A stretch of 64,000 bases of DNA from Propionibacteriaceae bacterium UBA6122 (GTDB lineage: Bacteria; Actinomycetota; Actinomycetes; Propionibacteriales; Propionibacteriaceae). The DNA lies in the NCBI GenBank assembly GCA_002428365.1, contig DIVW01000026.1:44256-108255 (forward strand), given 5' to 3'. Position numbers and translations under genes: made by a program. The notes under the pieces are model-generated. The model ran no database searches, had not been told where the DNA came from, and saw only the letters and a program-made list of their open reading frames with translations. This document shows positions 57,504 to 64,000 of the stretch, one piece after another; positions within the stretch are counted from its first letter, which is position 1, and the number at the start of each line of letters is the position of its first letter.

Positions 57504-58883
57504 TCAGCAGCCGGGCAGGCGAGCGGCCAAGTAGGACTGCAACTGATCTAGGGCCACCCGCTCCTGGCTCATGGTGTCGCGCTCGCGCACGGTCACGGCC
57601 TGGTCTTCGAGGGTGTCGAAATCGACGGTGACACAGAACGGCGTGCCGATCTCGTCCTGGCGGCGGTACCGGCGACCGATCGCCTGAGCGTCGTCGAACT
57701 CCACATTCCAGAACTTGCGCAGATTGGCCGCCAGATCGCGAGCCACCGGGGAAAGGTCGGCGTTGCGAGACAGCGGCAACACCGCCACCTTGACCGGCGA
57801 GAGTCGCGGATCCAGCTTCAGCACCGTGCGAACGTCCACCCCGCCCTTGGTGTTGGGCGCCTCGTCTTCGGTGTAGGCCTCAATCAGGAAGGCCATCAGC
57901 GAGCGGGTTAGGCCAGCGGCTGGCTCAATGACATAAGGCAGGTAGCGTTCGCCGGTGGCCTGCTCGAAGACGGTCAGATCAACGCCGGAGTGCTTCGAAT
58001 GGGTGCCCAGGTCGAAGTCGGTGCGGTTGGCGATGCCTTCCAGCTCACCCCAGCCATCCCCACCGGCGAAGCCGAAGTTGTACTCAATGTCGACGGTCCG
58101 CTTGGAGTAGTGCGACAGCTTCTCTTTGGGGTGCTCGAAAAGGCGCAGGTTCTCTGGTTTGAGGCCCAAATCGGTGTACCAGGACTGGCGGGTGTCGATC
58201 CAGTGTTGGTGCCACTCTTCGTCGGTGCCGGGCTTGACGAAGAACTCCATCTCCATCTGCTCGAACTCCCGAGTGCGGAAGATGAAGTTGCCCGGGGTGA
58301 TCTCGTTACGGAAGCTCTTGCCGACCTGGCCGATGCCGAAGGGGATCTTCTGCCGGGCGGTGTTTTCCACATTCTTGAAGTTCACGAAGATGCCCTGGGC
58401 GGTCTCGGGACGCAGATAGTGCAGGCCCGATTCGTCCTCGATCACGCCGAGGTAGGTCTTCAGCATCATGTTGAAGTCGCGCGGCGCGGTGAACTCGCCG
58501 AGGTTGCCGCACTCGGGGCAGTTGATCTCGGCCAAGCTCCCGGGCGCGTGGCCCTTTTTGAACTCGAAGTTCTCTTCCAACTGGTCGGAGCGGAAGCGCT
58601 TGTGGCACTTCAGACACTCAGTCAGCGGGTCAGAGAAGACGCCGACGTGGCCAGAAGCCACCCAGACCTGGCGCGGCAGGATGATCGAGGAATCCAGGCC
58701 AACAACATCGTCACGGCCCTGAACCACCGCCCGCCACCAGGCGCGCTTGATGTTCTCTTTCAGCTCCACACCGTAGGGGCCGTAATCCCAAGCCGCCTTG
58801 GTGCCGCCGTAGATCTCGCCACAGGGGTAGACGAACCCCCGGCGCTTGGTCAGGCTGATGACATTCTCGAGGCGGGTGGCCAT
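57504..58883 (-). CDS. glyS: Glycyl-tRNA synthetase (class II, alpha2 type)
   Basis: A single-chain glycyl-tRNA synthetase of 459 residues. GGTKAAWDYGPYGVELKENIKRAWW is the motif 1 region, a zinc-ribbon-like CLKCHKRF/CPEC pair follows, FGIGQVGKSFRNEITPGNFIFRTREFEQMEMEFF is motif 2, and AAGLTRSLMAFLIEAY motif 3. The C-terminal 110 residues (VKVAVLPLSRNADLSPVARDLAANLRK) form the anticodon-binding domain. ATG at 58883 with GAGGAG eight bases upstream is preferred over the longer frame at 58910. Confidence 0.95.
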   Translation of the reverse strand: MATRLENVISLTKRRGFVYPCGEIYGGTKAAWDYGPYGVELKENIKRAWWRAVVQGRDDVVGLDSSIILPRQVWVASGHVGVFSDPLTECLKCHKRFRSDQLEENFEFKKGHAPGSLAEINCPECGNLGEFTAPRDFNMMLKTYLGVIEDESGLHYLRPETAQGIFVNFKNVENTARQKIPFGIGQVGKSFRNEITPGNFIFRTREFEQMEMEFFVKPGTDEEWHQHWIDTRQSWYTDLGLKPENLRLFEHPKEKLSHYSKRTVDIEYNFGFAGGDGWGELEGIANRTDFDLGTHSKHSGVDLTVFEQATGERYLPYVIEPAAGLTRSLMAFLIEAYTEDEAPNTKGGVDVRTVLKLDPRLSPVKVAVLPLSRNADLSPVARDLAANLRKFWNVEFDDAQAIGRRYRRQDEIGTPFCVTVDFDTLEDQAVTVRERDTMSQERVALDQLQSYLAARLPGC

Positions 58884-58932
58884 GGAAGTAACTCCTCGTC
58901 GTCGCGACATGCTGCCCGGCTGGCAGCCCGAC

Positions 58933-59247
58933 CTAGCCTACCGTTGCGCGCGGCTGGTTCTCCCCGACCTCATCGGGTTCGGCATAGGCGCTGGGTTCGT
59001 CGATGGCCAGCGAAAGCAGCGGAATCAGGGCCAACTTGGCTGGGGTGCCGTTGAAGGCCCGGCGGTAGTCCCCCACCTGCTCCCAGTGGCTGACGATGGC
59101 CCACAGATTCGGCTCGTCCAGGTTCTGGACGAGTTGGGCCCCAAGGCAGCCACCGCTGGCGGCGAACTGGGCTACGGCCACTTCGGCGTCCGCGCGAAAC
59201 TGGGCTGCCGCTGCGGTCTCCACGCGAAACCTGCTGATCGAGATCAC
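58933..59247 (-). CDS. Antibiotic-biosynthesis-monooxygenase-like (ABM) protein
   Basis: A 104-residue single-domain protein. ISISRFRVETAAAAQFRADAEVAVAQFAASGGCLGAQLVQNLDEPNLWAIVSHWEQVGDYRRAF has the dimeric alpha-beta barrel pattern of ABM proteins. Cofactor-free oxygenase or chaperone-like roles are known for the fold, but no substrate is suggested. A GTG at 59247 is chosen; the upstream frame is longer. Its start is 40 bases from the Zur box of the divergent zinc importer, so it might also respond to zinc. Confidence 0.7.
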   Translation of the reverse strand: MISISRFRVETAAAAQFRADAEVAVAQFAASGGCLGAQLVQNLDEPNLWAIVSHWEQVGDYRRAFNGTPAKLALIPLLSLAIDEPSAYAEPDEVGENQPRATVG

Positions 59248-59265
59248 CGGCTCATGGTAGCCAGT

Positions 59266-59303
59266 TTGACCCGCCGTCCAGAAGTAGCTGATAATCGTTA
59301 TCA
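59266..59303 (+). promoter_or_regulatory. Promoter with perfect Zur-type palindrome at the second zinc-importer operon
   Basis: A TTGACC -35 (59266-59271), an 18-base spacer and a GATAAT -10 (59290-59295) lie ahead of the znuA2 ATG at 59303. The 15-base palindrome TGATAATCGTTATCA (59289-59303) covers the -10 and the first base of the start codon, so the transcript should be almost leaderless and repression would block polymerase directly. Its form agrees with actinobacterial Zur boxes and with the box upstream of the first zinc locus. Confidence 0.78.
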
Positions 59304-60217
59304 TGAAGATGAAGCTAGGGACTCCCCTGATTGCCCTGTTCGCGACGGCGCTGGCCCTAACCGGCTGCAGTTCCGTCGGCAGCGCACCCACCACCGGTGC
59401 CACCAGCAAGGTCACCGTCACAGTGGCCGCCTACCCGCTGCAGTTCCTCACCGAACGCATCGTTGGCGAAGCCGGGACGGTCACAAACCTCACCCAGCCC
59501 GGCGCCGAGCCGCATGACCTGGAGCTCACTGCCAAGCAGATCGCGGAGATGGCCGCCACCGACGCGGTGGTCTACATCGCCGGCTTCCAGGCCGCAGTAG
59601 ATGACGCCATCGCTTCCACTCCGCCGAAGCTGGCCATCGACGTCACCGCTGGGCTCAGCCTGCTCAAAGCCCTGCCGGGAGCCGAAACCAACCATGCGAC
59701 CGACCCGCACGTTTGGCTCTCCCCAGCCAACATGGTCACCATGGCACAGACGATCAGCGCCAAGCTGAGCACCACCAAACCCGAACTGGCCAGCACCTTC
59801 GCGGCGAATACCACCAAGCTGGTGGCCGAGTTGGGCGCGCTGGATGCCAGCTTCAAGACCGGCCTGAGCACCTGCAGCATCAAGGCGTTCGTGACCAGCC
59901 ACACTGCCTTCGCCTACCTAGCCAACAGCTACGGACTGGAGCAGATCGGCATCGCCGGGCTAGAGCCGAGCGAAGAGCCGACCGCCGCCCGAATCGCCGA
60001 GGTGCAGAAGCTGGCAAAGCAGTACGGTGTGTCTACGATTTTCTTCGAGACACTGGCGTCCGACGCCGTGGCAAAGTCGATCGCTGGCGATCTGGGCCTG
60101 AAGACAGCAGTGCTGGATCCGATCGAAGGCATCACCAAGGCCTCGGCTGGCACCAACTACCTCGAGGTGATGGCGTCGAACCTGAAAGCTTTGCAGGAGG
60201 CCAATAAATGCAGTTGA
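59303..60217 (+). CDS. znuA: Zinc ABC transporter substrate-binding lipoprotein (second locus)
   Basis: A 304-residue cluster A-I metal-binding protein with a lipoprotein signal ending in LALTGC. It keeps DPHVWLSPANM, SHTAFAYLANSYGL and the terminal ligand region GLEPSEEPTAARIAEV. Unlike the first-locus protein it has no His/acidic loop, only a short NHATDPH segment. The ATG at 59303 coincides with the end of the Zur palindrome, implying leaderless translation. Overlaps the ATPase gene by ten bases. Confidence 0.92.
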   Translation: MKMKLGTPLIALFATALALTGCSSVGSAPTTGATSKVTVTVAAYPLQFLTERIVGEAGTVTNLTQPGAEPHDLELTAKQIAEMAATDAVVYIAGFQAAVDDAIASTPPKLAIDVTAGLSLLKALPGAETNHATDPHVWLSPANMVTMAQTISAKLSTTKPELASTFAANTTKLVAELGALDASFKTGLSTCSIKAFVTSHTAFAYLANSYGLEQIGIAGLEPSEEPTAARIAEVQKLAKQYGVSTIFFETLASDAVAKSIAGDLGLKTAVLDPIEGITKASAGTNYLEVMASNLKALQEANKCS

Positions 60218-60972
60218 CCCAGTCCGACTCGGTGATTCGCACCGAGTCGCTGCTGGTCGAACTAGGTGGACTACCCATCCTGCGCGAGATCTCCATTGAG
60301 ATCGGACGCGGCGAGTTGACCGCCCTGATGGGCGGCAACGGCTCCGGAAAGACCACGCTGGTACGAGCCCTGCTCGGCCTGACCCCCCACCAGGGGGGCC
60401 GGGTCGAGCTTTTCGGCCTGCCCGCGACTGAGTTCAATGATTGGCGCCGCATCGGGTATGTGCCCCAGCGCGGCGCGGTGAACATCAAGCAGGCCACGGT
60501 CAAAGAGGTGGTGGCCACCGGACGCCTCAGCACCCGGCGTCCCTTCGCCCCCACCTCGGCCATCGACCGCACCAAAATCAGCGCTGCGCTGGAAGCTGTC
60601 GGCCTGGCCGATCGCGCCCGGCACCCCTTCACCCAGCTTTCCGGCGGCCAGCAGCAACGGGTGCTCATCGCCCGGGCCCTGGCTGGCGAGGTCGACCTGC
60701 TGATGCTGGACGAGCCTTTCGCCGGGGTCGACCTTGGCGTCCAGGACAACCTGGCAGAGTTGATCGGTGAGCTGAATGCGGCCGGCACCACGGTGTTGGT
60801 GGTGTTGCACGAAACCGGCGCCCTGGCCCCGCTGTTGACCAAATGCATCGTGCTGCGCGAGGGCCGGGTGGTGCACGTAGGTGCCCCGCCGGAAGAAGCC
60901 GAGCACTACCACGAAACCCAGTTGCCGCTTGAGCGTCCATTGCTCACCGGATTGATCGGCGAGGCGAGCTGA
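60208..60972 (+). CDS. znuC: Zinc ABC transporter ATPase (second locus)
   Basis: A 254-residue ATPase. Walker A is GGNGSGKTT, the signature is LSGGQQQR, Walker B is LLMLDEPFAG and the H-loop LVVLHET. No His-rich tail is present, in contrast with the ATPase of the first locus. GCAGGAGG precedes the ATG by seven bases. Its stop shares one base with the permease start (TGATG). Confidence 0.94.
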   Translation: MQLTQSDSVIRTESLLVELGGLPILREISIEIGRGELTALMGGNGSGKTTLVRALLGLTPHQGGRVELFGLPATEFNDWRRIGYVPQRGAVNIKQATVKEVVATGRLSTRRPFAPTSAIDRTKISAALEAVGLADRARHPFTQLSGGQQQRVLIARALAGEVDLLMLDEPFAGVDLGVQDNLAELIGELNAAGTTVLVVLHETGALAPLLTKCIVLREGRVVHVGAPPEEAEHYHETQLPLERPLLTGLIGEAS

Positions 60973-61964
60973 TGGAGTTCCTCAGCTTGGCCTTCATGCA
61001 ACGGGCCCTGATCGCCGCCCTACTCGCCGGTGTCACCTCGCCAGCCATCGGCAGCTACATCGTCCAGCGCCGCTTGAGCCTGCTGGGTGACGGCCTTGGG
61101 CATGTGGCCATCGCTGGCGTCGGCCTCGCCCTGGCTACCGGCACCGCTCCACTGCCGGTAGCGGTAGCCACGGCCATCATCGGTGCGGTGATCATTGAGT
61201 TGCTGCGCCAGTCAGGCAAGGCCAGCGCGGACGTAGCGATGGCGATCCTGTTCTACGGCGGGCTGGCCACCGGCGTCCTGCTGGCTGGCCTGGTCGGTCA
61301 GGGCACCGGAACCTTGTCGAACTTCCTGTTCGGCTCGCTGCTCTCCATCACCGAAGCCGACCTGTGGATCATCTTCACCCTTGCCGCAGTGATCCTGATC
61401 ACCACCATTGGCTTGATGCCGCAGCTGTTCGCGGTCTGCACCGATGAGGATTTCGCCAAAGTGATGGGCCTGCCGGTGCGGGCCTACAACCTGCTGATCG
61501 TGGTGCTGGCAGCCATCACCGTCACCGTCTCGATGCGCACTGTCGGGTTGCTGATGGTTAGCGCATTGATGGTGGTACCGGTAGCTACCGCTGGCAACCT
61601 ACTCACCGGTTTTCGTAGGTCGTTCTTCCTGGCGATGGCCCTCGGCGTGGTCGCCGCCGTCGCCGGCGTCATCGGCTCCTACTACTTCAACGCACCGCCC
61701 GGCTCACTCATCGTGGTGATCACCATCGCCGGCTTCGTGCTCAGCCTGCCGCTGGCTGCTGGACTGAAGCGCTGGCGACAGCACGACCAGGTGATCGAGA
61801 TCACCGACCGGGCGCCGTTCCCCCACGAGACCACTCGCCCCCACGAGGGCCACTCCCACGGACCCGACTGTGGGCACCGTGCGGTCATCCACGGCGATCA
61901 CACCGACTACATTCATGACGGCCACCGCCACGCCCCACACGGAGACCACTATGACGAACACTGA
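60972..61964 (+). CDS. znuB: Zinc ABC transporter permease with His-rich C-terminus (second locus)
   Basis: An ABC-3 family permease of 330 residues. RALIAALLAGVTSPAIGSYIVQRRLSLLGDGLGHVAIAGVG is the N-terminal signature; about eight helices follow. The last 50 residues are strongly His-rich (HEGHSHGPDCGHR...HGDHTDYIHDGHRHAPHGDHYDEH), a probable metal-binding tail in the cytoplasm. The zur gene starts 14 bases before this stop. Confidence 0.93.
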   Translation: MEFLSLAFMQRALIAALLAGVTSPAIGSYIVQRRLSLLGDGLGHVAIAGVGLALATGTAPLPVAVATAIIGAVIIELLRQSGKASADVAMAILFYGGLATGVLLAGLVGQGTGTLSNFLFGSLLSITEADLWIIFTLAAVILITTIGLMPQLFAVCTDEDFAKVMGLPVRAYNLLIVVLAAITVTVSMRTVGLLMVSALMVVPVATAGNLLTGFRRSFFLAMALGVVAAVAGVIGSYYFNAPPGSLIVVITIAGFVLSLPLAAGLKRWRQHDQVIEITDRAPFPHETTRPHEGHSHGPDCGHRAVIHGDHTDYIHDGHRHAPHGDHYDEH

Positions 61965-62361
61965 GTCGAAGACCGCGCCCCGCCGCACCCGCCAGCGGGC
62001 CGCGGTGAGCACAGTGATGGCCACCTTGGATGAGTTCCGCACCGCGCAAGAGGTGCACGCCAAACTGCGTGACGCCGGCGACCCGATCGGCCTGGCCACG
62101 GTGTACCGCACCTTGGCGCAGATGGCCGAGGCGGGCGAGGTGGATTGCATCCGCACCCCCGATGGGCAGTCCGCCTATCGGCGCTGCTCCTCGGGTCATC
62201 ACCACCATCTGATCTGCCGTTATTGCGGCCGGGCGGTCGAAATCACCCCGACCAGCTTCGAGACCTGGGCCAATCAGGTGGCCGCCGAGAACGGCTTCAC
62301 CCAGATTGACCACGAACTGGAGCTGTACGGCCGCTGCGCCAACTGCGCCCTGGCCCGCTAA
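61951..62361 (+). CDS. zur: Zur-type Fur-family zinc regulator
   Basis: A 136-residue Fur-family repressor. The winged helix includes AQEVHAKLRDAGDPIGLATVYRTLAQMAEAGEVD; the dimerisation domain has the metal motif HHHHLICRYCGRAVEI and a second Cys pair RCANCALAR, which should build the structural zinc site. Its place at the end of the second zinc-importer operon and the Zur-type boxes of both loci identify Zur as the likely repressor of both. The ATG at 61951 overlaps the permease end. Confidence 0.9.
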   Translation: MTNTESKTAPRRTRQRAAVSTVMATLDEFRTAQEVHAKLRDAGDPIGLATVYRTLAQMAEAGEVDCIRTPDGQSAYRRCSSGHHHHLICRYCGRAVEITPTSFETWANQVAAENGFTQIDHELELYGRCANCALAR

Positions 62362-62367
62362 CGACGA

Positions 62368-62397
62368 ATGGGGCCCAGCCTTTCGGCTGAACCCCAT
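62368..62397. terminator. Likely transcription terminator between zur and the convergent sugar-permease gene
   Basis: ATGGGG at 62368-62373 pairs with CCCCAT at 62392-62397, and inner AGCC with GGCT (62377-62380 and 62385-62388), giving a hairpin with a symmetric internal loop. It lies seven bases after the zur stop and 19 bases before the end of a convergent gene, so it could stop transcription from both sides. Confidence 0.6.
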
Positions 62398-62416
62398 CGC
62401 GTTGGCCAGCTTCGGC

Positions 62417-63781
62417 CTACTTCAAATCATCAGGATTGGTCAGGTCTTTGTCGGTCGGCTTGGTGCCCGCAGCCTTCGGCGAAGCCACCACCTTCACCTC
62501 GACCGGCTTCGCTGCGGCAGCATCGCCTTGGAAGGCGCGCTGAATCATGCCGATGAAACTGCGCCGACCCTGCTTCTTGCTGACCACATCGAAGGCCACC
62601 GCGCCCAGCAGCACCAGGCCCTTGATGATCTGAATCCAGTTGGAGTCCACGCTGAGGTTGGCCAGGCCAAGGTTCAGCACGCCCATCACCAAACCACCGA
62701 CCATCGAGCCGACCACGGTGCCAACACCGCCAGCCACCGCAGCGCCGCCGATGAAGACCGAGGCGATTGCGTCCAGCTCGAAGTTCTGGCCGTCCTTGGG
62801 GTTGGCCGCATTCAAGTAGGCGGTGAACACCATGCCAGCCACTGCCGCGAGCACCGAGTTGTTCAGCATCACCAGGAAGTCCACCCGGCGGGTGTTCACC
62901 CCAGACAGGGCAGCAGCGTTGCGGTTGCCGCCGGTGGCGTAGATATGGCGACCAAACACCGTCTTCTGGGTGAGGAAGCTGTACAGGATCACCAGCGCCA
63001 ACAGGATCAAACCAACGACCGGAATGCCCTTGTAGGAGGCCAGCAGCATCGCCACGGCGATGATGATTGCGCTGACGAACACCAGTTTGACCACCATCGC
63101 GACCAGCGGCTGCACCGGCAGGTTGTGCTTGCGCACTTCAGCCCGACGCCGGACTTCCATCCAGACCAACACCGCGATCGCCAGCCCGGCCAAAATCAAA
63201 GTCGGATTGTGATAGTTGGTCGCTGGACCAAAGTTCGGAATGTAGCCGTTGGCGATCCGCTGGAAATCATCGGGCACCGGCACCGACTCGGCGTTGAGGA
63301 TCATCAGGTCAAGGCCGCGGAACAGCATCATGCCGGCCAAGGTGACGATGAAGGCCGGGATGCCAACGATGGCCACCCAATAGCCCTGCCAGGCACCCAC
63401 CAATGCACCGATGATCAGACCCACGAGGATCGCCAGCGGCCAGGGTGCTTCGGTCACCTTCATGAACATGGCCACCGAGGCGCCCACGAACGCACAGACC
63501 GAGCCAACGGAAAGGTCGATGTGGCCCAGGATGATCACCATCACCATGCCGATGGCCAGAATCAGCACGTAGCCGTTCTGCACCAACAAGGAGGTGACGT
63601 TGCGCGGCTGGAGGAACAGTCCATCGGTCATGACCTGGAACAGCATCACCAGTGCGGCGAGCGCGATCACCATTCCGTACTGACGTACGTTGCCCCCGAA
63701 GCCTCGACGCAACTGCGCGAGCAATCCCTCCTTGGGAGGTGTCGGAGCCGCCGGTGCCGCGGGAACGGTTTCGGTAGCCAT
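62417..63781 (-). CDS. Monosaccharide ABC transporter permease (CUT2, XylH/MmsB-like)
   Basis: A 454-residue CUT2 permease with about ten helices. LAIGMVMVIILGHIDLSVGSVCAFVGA, IVGIPAFIVTLAGMMLFRGL, FGRHIYATGGNRNAAALSGVNTRRV and SVFIGGAAVAGGVGTVVGSMVGGLVMGVLNLGL are the family signatures. The C-terminal 35 residues form a charged tail. It would move a pentose or hexose with the ATPase encoded just upstream. The gene starts two bases from the ATPase stop. Confidence 0.92.
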   Translation of the reverse strand: MATETVPAAPAAPTPPKEGLLAQLRRGFGGNVRQYGMVIALAALVMLFQVMTDGLFLQPRNVTSLLVQNGYVLILAIGMVMVIILGHIDLSVGSVCAFVGASVAMFMKVTEAPWPLAILVGLIIGALVGAWQGYWVAIVGIPAFIVTLAGMMLFRGLDLMILNAESVPVPDDFQRIANGYIPNFGPATNYHNPTLILAGLAIAVLVWMEVRRRAEVRKHNLPVQPLVAMVVKLVFVSAIIIAVAMLLASYKGIPVVGLILLALVILYSFLTQKTVFGRHIYATGGNRNAAALSGVNTRRVDFLVMLNNSVLAAVAGMVFTAYLNAANPKDGQNFELDAIASVFIGGAAVAGGVGTVVGSMVGGLVMGVLNLGLANLSVDSNWIQIIKGLVLLGAVAFDVVSKKQGRRSFIGMIQRAFQGDAAAAKPVEVKVVASPKAAGTKPTDKDLTNPDDLK

Positions 63782-63782
63782 G

Positions 63783-64000
63783 TCAGTCAGCCTTTCGTTG
63801 AGTCATGTAGCGCATGAGTAGTTCCTGGTCGGCAGCCTCTTTGGGCACATCAGCAGTGATGACCCCGGCCGAGAGTGTGTAGATGCGGTCACAGATGCCC
63901 AGCAACTCGGGCAGTTCAGAGGAGATCACCAGGCAGCCCTTGCCGGCATCGGCCAGCTGATTGATGATCTCGTAGATCTCGTACTTGGCACCGACGTCGA
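63783..64000 (-). CDS. CUT2 sugar ABC transporter ATPase, C-terminal fragment (window edge)
   Basis: The 72 codons visible encode the end of a sugar-import ATPase (MmsA/XylG/AraG type): VGAKYEIYEIINQLADAG, VISSELPELLGICDRIY and a terminal MRYMTQRKAD match the conserved end of these tandem-domain ATPases. The N-terminal rest lies outside the window. The stop is one base before the ATG of the permease gene, in one operon. Confidence 0.88.
   Translation of the reverse strand, partial: DVGAKYEIYEIINQLADAGKGCLVISSELPELLGICDRIYTLSAGVITADVPKEAADQELLMRYMTQRKAD

Noticed and set aside
62306..63817. Open frame of about 500 codons on the + strand opposite the sugar permease gene
   Set aside because: The minus-strand gene is a clear CUT2 permease. 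The plus-strand frame is low-complexity (His, Asp, Gln-rich) and is an expected antisense artefact of high-GC codon usage.
1..64000. tRNA, rRNA and riboswitch genes
   Set aside because: None seen; intergenic stretches contain no cloverleaf-like arms with an anticodon loop that I could support. A covariance-model scan would be decisive.

Overview
The window is a dense, high-GC chromosomal segment with frequent GTG and TTG starts, tight ATGA-type overlaps, and actinobacterial families: PadR, the dgt-dnaG pair, DEDDh exonucleases and Fur/Zur-controlled zinc uptake. It most likely comes from an actinomycete, perhaps a member of Propionibacteriales. The genus cannot be read from the sequence alone. 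Phage structural genes, rRNA, tRNA, CRISPR arrays and intact transposases were not seen.

Layout. 1-2.7 kb: one large unrecognised protein running in from the left edge, in more A/T-rich DNA, then a geneless stretch. 2.7-10.2 kb: a short-chain dehydrogenase and an oligosaccharide uptake locus (binding protein, two CUT1 permeases, a GH94-like phosphorylase). 10.2-11.5 kb: two divergent toxin-antitoxin modules that share one control region. 11.5-19.6 kb: housekeeping and regulatory genes, namely an exonuclease-BRCT protein, a cupin/TetR pair with a striking operator, PadR with an ABC1 kinase, malic enzyme and thioredoxin; one operator sequence occurs twice here. 19.6-28.3 kb: a membrane-anchored Mrr-like/beta-propeller protein, an acyltransferase, a glutaredoxin-GroES-TDT transporter operon, a first zinc ABC importer, an exonuclease, an enoyl-CoA hydratase and a NifX-like protein. 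28.3-32.8 kb: a GGGGACGGTTCC repeat island, then the operon for an indolepyruvate-type oxidoreductase, an aryl-CoA ligase and an ACT protein. 33.5-37.7 kb: a PQQ-type propeller and a polytopic membrane protein, followed by a small chimera of the two. 38-46 kb: an exported-protein cluster with an orphan Flp pilin, two subtilases and a sialidase. 46-62.4 kb: an MFS carrier, an ABC exporter, an atypical sigma factor, dnaG, dgt, small Pro/Gln-tailed membrane proteins, dusB, a PCMT-like methyltransferase, glyS, and a second zinc importer with its zur gene. 62.4-64 kb: a CUT2 sugar importer running off the right edge.

How the parts fit. Zinc control is prominent: two complete ZnuABC loci each start at a Zur-like box, and the likely regulator is encoded with the second. 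Carbon acquisition is served by a CUT1 oligosaccharide system with a cytoplasmic phosphorylase, a CUT2 monosaccharide system and a secreted sialidase. The 2-oxoacid oxidoreductase/CoA ligase operon points to anaerobic or microaerobic catabolism of aromatic amino acids.

The most unusual items are a subtilase whose catalytic Asp and His are about 830 residues apart because a block of Ig-like repeats interrupts the peptidase domain; a gene made by collapse of a duplicated gene pair; the paired 28/29-identical operators; the long GGGGACGGTTCC hairpins; and an Mrr-like domain with a substituted active site fused to an extracytoplasmic propeller.
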